Assembly: GCA_046328995.1 (NCBI GenBank)
Contig: JAXLVN010000002.1
Location: 124,001 to 188,000 of the forward strand
Reading direction: 5' to 3'
From: JADJXV01 sp046328995
GTDB taxonomy: Bacteria; Bacteroidota; Ignavibacteria; Kapaibacteriales; UBA961
DNA: 64,000 bases
Below the pieces are notes generated by a model. The model did no database searches. It was not told where the DNA came from and worked only from the letters and a program-made list of their open reading frames with translations. Shown piece after piece: positions 46,767 to 55,446 of this stretch (positions are counted from its first letter, which is position 1; the number at the start of each line of letters is the position of its first letter). A program made the translations under genes and the position numbers.

Positions 46767-48818
46767 ATGAGGAACATACGATTATTCACCTTTCTGTTGC
46801 TGAGCTTGGCGCTACTTCAGCTGGAAGCGACAGCACAAAAAGGCAAGCCGAAAGCAGCCTCTGCGACGACATCCCCTGCTGACAACACCGTCCTTGCGAC
46901 CATTGGCAAAGAGCCGATTACCTACCGAGACCTCGAAAATGCATTCCGTAAAAACATGAACCGCCGCACAGCACGCCTTTCGGAAATCCCGAAAGACAGC
47001 GTAATGGATTTTTTACGGCTCTACATTAATTACCGGCTCAAAGTAGTTGATGCCACGGATCGCAAGCTTGATAAAGATTCGGCCGTGATGGCTGATATCG
47101 CGCAAAACCGCCGCTTACTCGCCGAGACCTTCTACTCCGACAAGAAAATTATCGAGCCGGCAGTAGAAAAGATCCTCGAGCGTCGCAAGCGCGAAATACA
47201 AGTGGCGATTATCGTTGTCGCCATACCCGAAAAAGGAGACAAAGACGCCGCTGAAGCACGCGCCCAAAATATCCTCAAGCTCGTCCGCGGCGGAGCTAAT
47301 TTCGAGCAGTTCGCCCGTGACTCCTCCGATGATAAAGAGACCGGCGCCCGCAACGGACTGCTGCCCTTTATTACCGGCGGTAAAATTATCCGCCCCGTCG
47401 AAGATGCCGCGTATTCGGCAAAAGTAGGCGAAGTCTATCCGCAGCTTGTCAAAGCAAACGGCGCGTATTTTATTATTAAAGTTCTCAAAAACGAACCCCG
47501 CGTGAAAGTCCGCGCAAGCCACCTTCTTTTCTCCTCTATCTCAAGAAATGATACCGTCGGTCTTGCCAAAAAAGGAGACAGCATCCTGTCAATTCTCCGC
47601 AAGCAGCCAAGTATGTTTGAGCAGCTCGTCCGCGAAAATTCCGATGACAAGACCACCAAGTCCAACAACGGCTACATGGGCTCCTACTACACCCGCTCCG
47701 GCGGATTCGACGCCCTCAAAGATCAATTACTCCTCCCCGAATTCGAAAACGCACTCTTCGCTCTCAAAGATGGCGAAATCTCCGGTAAAGTATGGACAGA
47801 ATACGGACTCCATATCATCCGCCGTGATTCGTCGATCGTGCCGAACCTCGCCGAAGAACGTGAATTAGTCAAAAAAGACTATAAAAAACTCTTCTACGAA
47901 GAAGAAAAAACGGCGCATATCGACTCCCTCAAACGCGCCTACGGTTACAAAATCAACGATGCCGCTCTCCGATCCTTCCTCACTTTCGTCGATACCTCCA
48001 AGACGACGATGGACTCCTCATGGGACAAAAAAGTCACCCAAGCCGTCCGCCAATTGGACATCTATAGTTCGCCTGCCGGTAATTTAAGCGTCGGCAAGCT
48101 GATCGACACAATCGGCAAACGCGCGGACTTCCGCTCGACTGCGTTGAATTACAAAGGAATTACACGGGTGCTCAATAAACTCTACGACCAAAAAGTGGTC
48201 AATGATGCCACCGCCGGTCTCGAAAGTCAATACCCCGATTTTGCCAATATGATGCGTGACTTCCGCGATGGAATTCTGCTCTTTAAAGTAGAAGAACAAG
48301 AAGTATGGGGCAAATTGAAATTCGATTCAATTCAGGCGCGGCACTTCTTTGACTCGACAAAAGCGAATTATCGCACCGACATAAAATATGATATATCAGA
48401 GATTTACGTAACATCCGACTCGCTCGCCAAAGCGATCAGAAAGCGGATCGACAAGGGTGAAAACTTCGAGGAAATCGCCTCGCAGCTCACCGAACGCGAT
48501 AAAATGCGCGAGAAAAAAGGACGCCACGGTCTCGTCTCGGTCAAAGAAAACAAGCTCGCCGGCTATCCATTTAAAATGCAGTCGAAAATCGGCGATATCC
48601 TCGGCCCCGAAAACTACGAGCGCGGCTACTCCATCATCAAAGTCAATGATATCGCTCAGCCACGTCAGAAGAGCTTCGAAGAGGCAATTCCGGACTTCGC
48701 TCCTGCCTTCCAGGATATGGTGCAAAAGCGCCTGACCGAACAATGGCTCACACGGATTAAAAAGACATTCCCCGTGAAAATTGATGACAAAAAATGTGCT
48801 TCGGTATTTAAGAAGTAA
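46767..48818 (+). CDS. Periplasmic peptidyl-prolyl isomerase with three parvulin domains
   Basis: About 683 residues. Signal peptide about 1-24 (EATAQ). Helical N-terminal region (about 40-130) resembles the SurA-type chaperone domain. Parvulin-like modules lie at about 145-255 (ANFEQFARDSSDDKETGARNG), about 250-370 (RASHLLFSS; PSMFEQLVRENSDDKTTKSN), and about 560-655 (NFEEIASQLTERDKMREKKG). It should assist folding of outer-membrane proteins. The start is fixed by AGGAG. The LolC/E-type permease follows 27 bp downstream and is probably co-transcribed, linking two steps of envelope biogenesis. Confidence 0.9.
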   Translation: MRNIRLFTFLLLSLALLQLEATAQKGKPKAASATTSPADNTVLATIGKEPITYRDLENAFRKNMNRRTARLSEIPKDSVMDFLRLYINYRLKVVDATDRKLDKDSAVMADIAQNRRLLAETFYSDKKIIEPAVEKILERRKREIQVAIIVVAIPEKGDKDAAEARAQNILKLVRGGANFEQFARDSSDDKETGARNGLLPFITGGKIIRPVEDAAYSAKVGEVYPQLVKANGAYFIIKVLKNEPRVKVRASHLLFSSISRNDTVGLAKKGDSILSILRKQPSMFEQLVRENSDDKTTKSNNGYMGSYYTRSGGFDALKDQLLLPEFENALFALKDGEISGKVWTEYGLHIIRRDSSIVPNLAEERELVKKDYKKLFYEEEKTAHIDSLKRAYGYKINDAALRSFLTFVDTSKTTMDSSWDKKVTQAVRQLDIYSSPAGNLSVGKLIDTIGKRADFRSTALNYKGITRVLNKLYDQKVVNDATAGLESQYPDFANMMRDFRDGILLFKVEEQEVWGKLKFDSIQARHFFDSTKANYRTDIKYDISEIYVTSDSLAKAIRKRIDKGENFEEIASQLTERDKMREKKGRHGLVSVKENKLAGYPFKMQSKIGDILGPENYERGYSIIKVNDIAQPRQKSFEEAIPDFAPAFQDMVQKRLTEQWLTRIKKTFPVKIDDKKCASVFKK

Positions 48819-48845
48819 CTTCAAAAAACGTTTTAATAATCACTT

Positions 48846-50069
48846 GTGAATTTTCAACTTGTGTCGTTTATTGCGCGGCGGTATGGTCAATCCTACCGCC
48901 GCAAACGTTTTCTCTCCTTCACGCGCCTCGTCGCTTTCCTGAGCGTGATGATCGGGAGCATGGCTCTCATTATCTCACTCTCTGTGCTCGATGGCTTCGA
49001 GACCGCACTCCACGACAATGCGATAAAATTCACCTCCCATATCCATCTCATCGGTTTTCGAAATAAACCGCTGCCGAATTATCCGGCCGTTATCGACAAG
49101 TTAAGCCGCCAACTGCCTGAAATTGCTAGTGTTGCTCCCACGATAGAACGTGAGGGGCTCGTGCGTTCCCACGGCGAAATCGAAGGTGTGCGCCTCAAAG
49201 GGATCAACGCCGAAACCGAGCTGGCTCTCCGCCCAAAAACAATCGTCGCCGGTCGCTTCGGCTTCAGTGCGTCCCGCGCATCAGAGGTGCTTGTCGGCAA
49301 AAAGCTCGCCCGGAAATTGAACTGCGCCGTGGGCGATACGCTCATCATCACGACCATTCTCACCGATGACAATGGTCAGCCGAATCCTCTTGTTCAGCAA
49401 TTTACCCTCACCGGCATCTATGAGACCGGAATGGCGCAATATGATGATATTTATGTGTATTTGCCGCTTGAGTCGGCGCGGGTATTTTTTCAATTTCCCG
49501 AAAATGCCGTGTCGGGTTTTGATATCATGCTCCGCTCGGTTGAGAGCGCGCCGTCTGTCGCCCGCTCGATTGAAGAACTCCTCGGGTACCCGTTTTTCGC
49601 GCTCACGGTGACGGATCTCAACGGCGGGATGTTTGCCTGGATTGAACTCCAAAAAAAGCCCATTCCCATCGTCCTCGGGCTCATCAGTATTGTTGCTGTA
49701 CTCAATGTGCTCACGACCCTGCTCATCAGCGTGGTGGAGAAAACGCATTCCATCGGTATTCTCCGCGCTCTTGGCATGCAGCGGCGGGAGATTGTATGGA
49801 CCTTTATCCTTCAAGGCGTGACGATAGGTGCGGCCGGCACATTCCTCGGTTGCGGGATTGGGTATTTGCTCTGCGGGATTCAGAAGTGGTTCGGTGTGAT
49901 ACACTTAGAGGGTGATGTGTATTTTGTCGATGTCCTGCCCGTCGCTTTTTCCATCTGGCATTTCGTCGTTGTCGTTGCCTTCTCGCTCATCATTTCACTC
50001 CTTGCGACGCTCGTGCCTGCGTGGATAGCGACGAAGGTGTCACCGGTGAAGGCGTTGCGATTTCGGTAA
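48846..50069 (+). CDS. LolC/LolE-type ABC transporter permease
   Basis: 407 residues, starting at GTG 48846. The layout is that of lipoprotein-releasing permeases: one helix near 26-46 (AFLSVMIGSMALIISLSVL), a large periplasmic domain (about 50-255), and three helices near 262-285, 308-330 and 370-392. The C-terminal domain is FtsX-like, with HSIGILRALGMQRREI. The ATPase partner (LolD) is not in the window. It should release lipoproteins from the inner membrane. A 27-bp gap to the foldase gene suggests an operon. Confidence 0.9.
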   Translation: MNFQLVSFIARRYGQSYRRKRFLSFTRLVAFLSVMIGSMALIISLSVLDGFETALHDNAIKFTSHIHLIGFRNKPLPNYPAVIDKLSRQLPEIASVAPTIEREGLVRSHGEIEGVRLKGINAETELALRPKTIVAGRFGFSASRASEVLVGKKLARKLNCAVGDTLIITTILTDDNGQPNPLVQQFTLTGIYETGMAQYDDIYVYLPLESARVFFQFPENAVSGFDIMLRSVESAPSVARSIEELLGYPFFALTVTDLNGGMFAWIELQKKPIPIVLGLISIVAVLNVLTTLLISVVEKTHSIGILRALGMQRREIVWTFILQGVTIGAAGTFLGCGIGYLLCGIQKWFGVIHLEGDVYFVDVLPVAFSIWHFVVVVAFSLIISLLATLVPAWIATKVSPVKALRFR

Positions 50070-50070
50070 T

Positions 50071-50188
50071 CCGAGAGTATCGCGTCTTCGCGATGCCCTC
50101 GGTTTGTGGGTAGTACCCATCGTCCCACCAAGAAGCCGGACGCTTGCGAGATTCTCCTGAGAGTATCACTTCTTCGTGATGCTCTCAG
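50071..50188. repeat. Two GAGAGTATC hairpin repeats, left end of a palindrome-bounded segment
   Basis: Hairpin one (50071-50103) has arms CCGAGAGTATCGCG and CGCGATGCCCTCGG around TCTT. Hairpin two (50159-50188) has arms TGAGAGTATCAC and GTGATGCTCTCA around TTCTTC-like bases. They begin immediately after the permease stop. An inverted copy of the first lies at 51295-51330. Confidence 0.8.
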
Positions 50189-50409
50189 TGATATTGGGGA
50201 ACCATCTAACCCATCCATTACCAAAATCTTACCGCATTTCTTCCTCAAAATTGTTTTTTAGTAAAATTATCCGGTATTACCACTTTTTTCTTTGGTAATG
50301 AACTTATAATACGATAAGTTGCGCTTACCACATCGGTTTTTTCACAAAACTTCTGTGGAATTCAAACCCAACATACTACTCTTCAACAATAATTACAGGA
50401 AATCAAGCC
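50189..50409. other. Spacer before the lipoprotein gene
   Basis: AT-rich sequence between the hairpins and the lipoprotein gene; with the repeats, the whole 50070-50409 gap is about 340 bp. No gene seen. The lipoprotein promoter should lie here. Confidence 0.45.
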
Positions 50410-50955
50410 ATGAAAACAATCGTTATTACGCTCACTTTGATTGTTATAAGTATGGGTTGGTGCGCTACCGGTTGTGAACAAACAACCACCCAAGTAACGT
50501 CGGAAGATACATGGGTGGAAATTAAGGATACTACACATTTGTCAAATATGTATTGGTTGAGTTCAGTATTTTCTACGTGGGAGGTATTTACAGGTCTCAC
50601 TGTCAAAGATACATCAGATTATAGAACATTAACTACTTTTATTGATACTTCTGATTTTATTTATAAAGGTCTTGACACAAACAAGTTCCCAATAAAACTT
50701 CCGACAGGTCCAGATTTTTCTCGTTATTCTATGGTTGGTTTTCGCTATTTCTGTACGATTGATGATACCATACAAACATCGTTTTTTGTCAATGAAATCA
50801 AAAAACAATATCGGTATTGGGTTAGGAATATCAGTGATCCAAATGCTGAGAAAATAAAGGTTGGAGTACAGAAGCAAAACTGGCTTCTAGTACCGCGATT
50901 AAAACAAGGATATACAGTTCTTTTTGACACCACGACTTCAGGAATGGGGAGGTAA
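50410..50955 (+). CDS. Predicted lipoprotein, AT-rich
   Basis: 181 residues of unknown function. The N-terminal hydrophobic segment ends in WCATGC (lipobox Cys about 22). The mature part is rich in Thr, Asp and Tyr with no recognised domain or membrane helix. The base composition is clearly more AT-rich than the flanking permease and nuoD genes, and the gene lies between inverted hairpin repeats, which suggests a separate origin. Confidence 0.7.
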   Translation: MKTIVITLTLIVISMGWCATGCEQTTTQVTSEDTWVEIKDTTHLSNMYWLSSVFSTWEVFTGLTVKDTSDYRTLTTFIDTSDFIYKGLDTNKFPIKLPTGPDFSRYSMVGFRYFCTIDDTIQTSFFVNEIKKQYRYWVRNISDPNAEKIKVGVQKQNWLLVPRLKQGYTVLFDTTTSGMGR

Positions 50956-51228
50956 TATGATGATTCGTTTTTGTAGTACTACTATCCGTGCAGTTATAAA
51001 AACTGCCCGTCACTACATACCGATGAACCATACTGCTCATCCGTACTCCCAATAAGTAAATACTATTTATACCACCTACAGATATACACATCTCCGCAGG
51101 ATACTGAACATTCACCGCACAAAACAATGGCTATACCTAATCATCCGGTTTTTTTAGCGGTATGTATTGATGGCAGTTCTATGAACAGATTGGACGGGAA
51201 AGAAAACCTGTCAGGACTTTTTTATTCC

Positions 51229-51330
51229 AAGAGTATCGCGTATTCGCGAGTGGCTCGGGTCATCGTCTTGCTTATGCATATCAGCATACCCAAAAACCGA
51301 GGGCATCGCGGTGACGCGATACTCTCGGTT
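51229..51330. repeat. GAGAGTATCGCG repeats, right end of the palindrome-bounded segment
   Basis: A degenerate copy starts at 51229 (AAGAGTATCGCGTATTCGCGAG). The element at 51295-51330 is the inverse complement of 50071-50103 except for the loop bases (GGTG instead of the complement of TCTT). The two outer copies face each other across about 1.2 kb. Confidence 0.8.
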
Positions 51331-51448
51331 GGGACGAAATTCCCCACAATTTTTCCGCATTTTACTCCCAACTTGGCTTTTGTCTTTGGTTAGCCGTGGC
51401 GAGTTCCGTAAATTGCCATTTGAAACATCAACATTCTTTCTGAAATGT

Positions 51449-51453
51449 AAGGA
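51449..51453 (+). promoter_or_regulatory. Ribosome binding site deciding the nuoD start
   Basis: AAGGA 7 bases before ATG 51461. Together with family length it supports this start against an open frame reaching back to 51311. Confidence 0.55.
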
Positions 51454-51460
51454 AAATCGT

Positions 51461-52735
51461 ATGCAAATCTCCCCAAGTGCAGCAATTGAGCGTGCTCAGA
51501 ACCTCCGTCAACACAAGATTATCCATGAATTAATGGATAAAGACACGACCGTGATGTTCGAAGATCCGCTCGAAAATGACATGGTCCTCAATATGGGTCC
51601 TCAGCATCCTGCCACGCACGGCGTTCTCCGGGTGCTCCTCCGTCTCGACGGCGAAACAATCATCAAATGCGTTCCCGAGCTCGGCTATCTTCATCGCGGC
51701 TACGAGAAAATTGCCGAGAATATGACCTACCATGAATTTATTCCCCACACCGACCGACTCGACTACATGGCGCCGATGAGCAATAATGTTGCCATCACCC
51801 TCGCTATCGAAAATGCACTCGGTATCGAAGCCCCCGAACGCGCACAATGGATCCGTACCCTCGTCAGCGAGCTCGCGAGAATCTCCTCGCACCTGATGGC
51901 AATGGGCGCCACAAGCATGGACGTCGGCGCGCTGACGCTCTTCTTGTGGACATTTACCGAACGTGAAAAACTCTATGATATCTTTGAACTTATCTGCGGA
52001 GCACGCTTCACGACGAGCTATTCCCGCATCGGCGGCGTGGCTAATGATATCGATGCAGCAACCCTCCAAAAAACACGTGAATGGGCGAATCAATTCCCGA
52101 CCGAACTCCACATGTTTGAATTATTAGTCAATAAAAACAGAATCTTCGTCGATCGGCTCTCGGGCGTAGGGTATATTCCCGCCGAAAAAGCTATCGCGCT
52201 CGGACTCACCGGACCCTGCCTCCGCGGCTCCGGCGTTCCCCGCGACCTCCGCAAGGACGAACCGTATCTCGTCTATGACAAATTAGACTTTGAAGTAATT
52301 ACCCACAACGACTGCGACACATGGGCGCGCTACGTGGTGCGCGTGGAAGAAATGAAGCAGTCCATCCGCCTCATTCATCAGATCCTCGATATGATGCCCG
52401 AGGGACCTGTTCACAGCGATGACGCGCAAACGGTGCTTCCGCGTAAAGCGAATATTTACACGAAGATGGAAGAACTCATCAACGACTTCATGCTCGTGAA
52501 TTTCGGTGCAATGCCGCCCAAAGGTGAGACCTATACCTGCATCGAAAGTCCGAAAGGTGAGCTTGGATTCTATATCGTGTCCGACGGCACCGGTCAGCCC
52601 TGGAAAATGAAAATCCGCTCTCCCTCGACGTCGAATCTCCAAGGTCTGAAATTCATGAGCGAGGGCTCAATGATTTCCGATATCGTTGCAATTATAGGTT
52701 CGGTCGATCCAATTATGGGTGAAGCTGATAAGTAA
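51461..52735 (+). CDS. nuoD: NADH-quinone oxidoreductase subunit D
   Basis: 424 residues. NuoD is the 49-kDa-type peripheral-arm subunit of complex I that forms part of the quinone site. Motifs: NMGPQHPATHGVLR, LGYLHRGYEKIAE, ARISSHLMA, TGPCLRGSGV, and the terminal IIGSVDPIMGEADK in place of the usual GxxDIVFGEID end. The start ATG 51461 is supported by AAGGA and family length. Remarkably no other nuo gene is within the window on either side, although nuoD normally sits in a nuoA-N operon. It is flanked by hairpin repeats and a strong terminator. Confidence 0.93.
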   Translation: MQISPSAAIERAQNLRQHKIIHELMDKDTTVMFEDPLENDMVLNMGPQHPATHGVLRVLLRLDGETIIKCVPELGYLHRGYEKIAENMTYHEFIPHTDRLDYMAPMSNNVAITLAIENALGIEAPERAQWIRTLVSELARISSHLMAMGATSMDVGALTLFLWTFTEREKLYDIFELICGARFTTSYSRIGGVANDIDAATLQKTREWANQFPTELHMFELLVNKNRIFVDRLSGVGYIPAEKAIALGLTGPCLRGSGVPRDLRKDEPYLVYDKLDFEVITHNDCDTWARYVVRVEEMKQSIRLIHQILDMMPEGPVHSDDAQTVLPRKANIYTKMEELINDFMLVNFGAMPPKGETYTCIESPKGELGFYIVSDGTGQPWKMKIRSPSTSNLQGLKFMSEGSMISDIVAIIGSVDPIMGEADK

Positions 52736-52752
52736 TTGAAATGGAAGAAAGT

Positions 52753-52789
52753 AAAAAAGGCGAATCCGATGAGGATTCGCCTTTTTTTT
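52753..52789 (+). terminator. Terminator of nuoD
   Basis: Perfect stem AAGGCGAATCC / GGATTCGCCTT with a short loop and eight T residues, about 20 bp after the stop. Confidence 0.93.
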
Positions 52790-53270
52790 GTGTGTTAATA
52801 ATGCCGCAGATGAATGCAATCCGTCCTAACGTTATACCAAAATAGATTAAAAAGAATGTCATTCAGGGCTCCCAACGGACAAATGAATGTCTGTAACAGT
52901 ATGTAATGACAGAAGGTTGCCTAAAAAGAATCCCCCGCCGAAGACGGCGACCCCTTTATCAAGGGGTCAAAGACCAAGAACGTCCCCTTGATAACGGGGA
53001 AAATGTTTGCGAAGGAAACGAAGGGGATGTACGGCGATAGTATAACAATATGATGTATATAATGATTATGTTGTTAGCTTCAAATGTGTCATTCCGAGTC
53101 TGTCTTCGCCCTCCGAAGGGCTCAGAATGACAGCGTTGTTATACTATCGGTACTATTACAGTCATAGCTGAGGTACACACATAGATTGTATTTTTTGTGA
53201 CTCCATGAATGGATTCATAGGCTGTGGTAACAGCACGACCCGGGCGAATGCAATTCGCCCCTACAGATTC
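52790..53270. repeat. Palindrome-rich intergenic region
   Basis: No gene. Elements in order: TATCAAGGGG / CCCCTTGATA inverted pair (52957-52966 / 52984-52993); GATAGTATAACAA / TTGTTATACTATC inverted pair (53036-53048 / 53136-53148) with GTCATTCCGAG / CTCAGAATGAC nested inside (53088-53098 / 53121-53131); and the GGGCGAAT-GCA-ATTCGCCC palindrome (53242-53260), which recurs at 58562-58580. Confidence 0.78.
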
Positions 53271-53457
53271 TTACGACGTACCAACGTACCAACTTACGAC
53301 GTACCAACTTACGACGTACCAACTTACGACGTACCAACTTACGACGTACCAACGTACCGACTTACGACGTACCGACTTACGACTTACGACGTACCGACTT
53401 ACGACTTACCGACTTACGACTTACCGACTTACAACTTACCGACTTACCGACTTACAA
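53271..53457. repeat. Tandem repeat of 7-8 bp units entering the cyclase 3' end
   Basis: About 187 bp built from ACTTACG (7 bp) and ACGTACCA (8 bp) units, with ACGTACCG, ACTTACCG and ACTTACAA variants at the cyclase side. Together they make a 15-bp composite. The last ~20 bp of the repeat code for the C-terminal residues of the cyclase gene on the minus strand. No spacers exist, so it is not a CRISPR. Confidence 0.88.
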
Positions 53458-55445
53458 CTCACCAAAAAATACGTCTTCGTCATCCCAATACCCTTGAGGT
53501 CGATTTCGCCGCGATCTTCGAAGTGGAAGTGGTCTTTGAGTAAATCGTACGTAGCGGTCGAACATTGAATCTTACCCGACACGCCGTGGCTTTCTAAGCG
53601 GCTTGCGGTATTGACGGTTTCGCCCCAGAGGTCGTAGGCGAATTTTTGCTTGCCAATCACGCCGGCTATGACGGTGCCGCTGTTGATACCGATGCGGACG
53701 GCGATGGGCGAACCAGATGCCGTATCGGTGTGTTTTTCCATGACGTCCAAGACGCCGAGAGCGAAACGTGCAACTCGTTCTGCATGATCGACTTTCGGCT
53801 CCGGTAAGCCGCAAACGCACATGTAGGCGTCGCCGATGGTTTTGATTTTTTCGAGTCCGAATTCCATGGCCAGCTTGTCGAATTCAGTGAAAATGGCATT
53901 TAATTGCCCCACTAAATGTTCCGGCGAAATGCGCTTGGAAATATTCGTAAATCCTACGATATCCGAGAAAAACACCGTGACATTATCAAACCTCTCGGCG
54001 ATCATTTCTTCACCCGATTTGAGGCGCTGAGCGATAGTTTCGGGGAGAATATTGAGCAATAAAAGGTCCGACTTCTCCCGTTCCTCCTGAATAATCTGCC
54101 GGTCGAGCTCCACTTCCTGATTCTTTTCTTCTAATTCAAGCGTTCGTTCGCGGACCTTGATTTCCAACTCTTCATTTTGCTTTTCGAGGAGATTCTTGAT
54201 GGCAATTTCCTGTTCTTTTTCGAGGCGGGACTGTTCGAGCTTTTTCTGCTCTAATTCCTTTCGTATCAAATTCATACGATCGGCAAGACCCATTGCAAAG
54301 AGCAAGGATTGGAGCGCAAATGCTATCTGAAGAGAGTAGCGCGTGAGAAACACTTCGGGGATGAGCTTGAGTCCCATTGGCACATAAATAAAGTACGCGA
54401 CATAGGCCATCACACTCGCGATCAGGAAATACATTGCCGGACGGTATTGCTGCCGGTAAGCGATAATTGACATAGAAAACGGAAAGGTAATCACGAGCAA
54501 GCCGGTGACAAGAAGCACGGAATTGCCGATCGTAATATTCACAAAATACCCATACAAAAGCGTGATAATTATCAGCGAATACAGGTAGTTGTAGATGCGG
54601 TGGAGTTTGGGTGTGTATTTTTTCGTCTCTAAATACACCTGACTGAATATCATATACCCAATGAGCGATATTCCTGCGATCACGTACGGCGAATACTTGC
54701 CGACTGAGGGTGCATTATAGAATACAAATTCCTGTAAAAACCCCGTCACGGCAAGGTGATAGAGCGTTTGCGTGACCATGAATCCCGAATAAACAATATA
54801 GGACTTGTCCCTATACATCACATAAATAATCAGATTGAAAATGATCATCGCGAGCGTCACACCGAGAAAAACCCCGTGGAAATACCGCGCGTACTGCGCC
54901 GAGGCCACAAAAGTCGCCGGCGGAATGAGCTTCACGCCATGTAACCTGCGGAATTCAAGCGAATAGCGCGACACGCTCGTGAGACGCACATACATCACCA
55001 CATCAGCATTCGTCACCGGCACCTGAAAACACACATACTCACCATATTGCACCGCACGCTGCGCAAAAGGGATATCTTCGCCCGAGATGAGACTATGGAA
55101 ATTCCCGGCAGTGTCGGGTATAAATATCTCAGCAGTATCGATATGCGGCAGTTTCAGGGTCCAGAATTCAGGCGTTTGATTGGTGCCGCGAATGCTCAGC
55201 CGCAGCCAGTACGTATGGCTTTTGGTATCGAATTTCAGAGTGCTGTCCGGCAGGAAATTCAACGGAGCAGATGGGCTCGTCACCTCGGCAAGCGTGAACC
55301 GACTGAGCGAGTCACGAAGTACTTCAATGCGGGAAGTGATGACCGTCGGAGCAGGCGCAGGATCATGCGCCCAAACACGAAACGGCGCAAACACCAAGAG
55401 TATCTGCGCCGTTAGAAGAACGGTAAATATTCTGTTTCGTAGCAT
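53436..55445 (-). CDS. 7TMR-DISM adenylate cyclase
   Basis: 669 residues from ATG 55445. Signal peptide about 1-27, then a 7TMR-DISM extracellular domain type 2 (about 35-180), seven membrane helices (about 190-400), a long coiled coil (about 400-470), and a class III cyclase domain (about 475-660). Metal Asp occur in FFSDIVGFT and KTIGDAY; Lys in EKIKTIGD and Asp in AYDLWGE indicate ATP use; Asn/Arg lie in TVNTASRL. The start is one base after the amidase stop, so both are likely co-translated. The last residues (CKSVSR) are encoded by an invading tandem repeat. Sensed ligand unknown, possibly a carbohydrate by analogy to other DISMED2 proteins. Confidence 0.93.
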   Translation of the reverse strand: MLRNRIFTVLLTAQILLVFAPFRVWAHDPAPAPTVITSRIEVLRDSLSRFTLAEVTSPSAPLNFLPDSTLKFDTKSHTYWLRLSIRGTNQTPEFWTLKLPHIDTAEIFIPDTAGNFHSLISGEDIPFAQRAVQYGEYVCFQVPVTNADVVMYVRLTSVSRYSLEFRRLHGVKLIPPATFVASAQYARYFHGVFLGVTLAMIIFNLIIYVMYRDKSYIVYSGFMVTQTLYHLAVTGFLQEFVFYNAPSVGKYSPYVIAGISLIGYMIFSQVYLETKKYTPKLHRIYNYLYSLIIITLLYGYFVNITIGNSVLLVTGLLVITFPFSMSIIAYRQQYRPAMYFLIASVMAYVAYFIYVPMGLKLIPEVFLTRYSLQIAFALQSLLFAMGLADRMNLIRKELEQKKLEQSRLEKEQEIAIKNLLEKQNEELEIKVRERTLELEEKNQEVELDRQIIQEEREKSDLLLLNILPETIAQRLKSGEEMIAERFDNVTVFFSDIVGFTNISKRISPEHLVGQLNAIFTEFDKLAMEFGLEKIKTIGDAYMCVCGLPEPKVDHAERVARFALGVLDVMEKHTDTASGSPIAVRIGINSGTVIAGVIGKQKFAYDLWGETVNTASRLESHGVSGKIQCSTATYDLLKDHFHFEDRGEIDLKGIGMTKTYFLVSCKSVSR

Positions 55446-55446
55446 G

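Larger units (their letters stand above)
50956..51460. other. Intergenic region with inverted hairpin repeats
   Basis: About 505 bp between the lipoprotein and nuoD. It contains a CCTGTCAGG fragment (about 51208) and two GAGAGTATCGCG-type elements (51229-51260 and 51295-51330). Open frames here are not convincing. Confidence 0.55.

Noticed and set aside
51127..51393. 88-codon frame upstream of nuoD
   Set aside because: It passes through the palindromic repeats and has no ribosome binding site or homology.
53205..53568. Tyr/Thr/Pro-rich open frames over the ACTTACG repeats
   Set aside because: They are translations of a tandem DNA repeat in two frames, with no start signal, and overlap the 3' end of the cyclase gene on the other strand.
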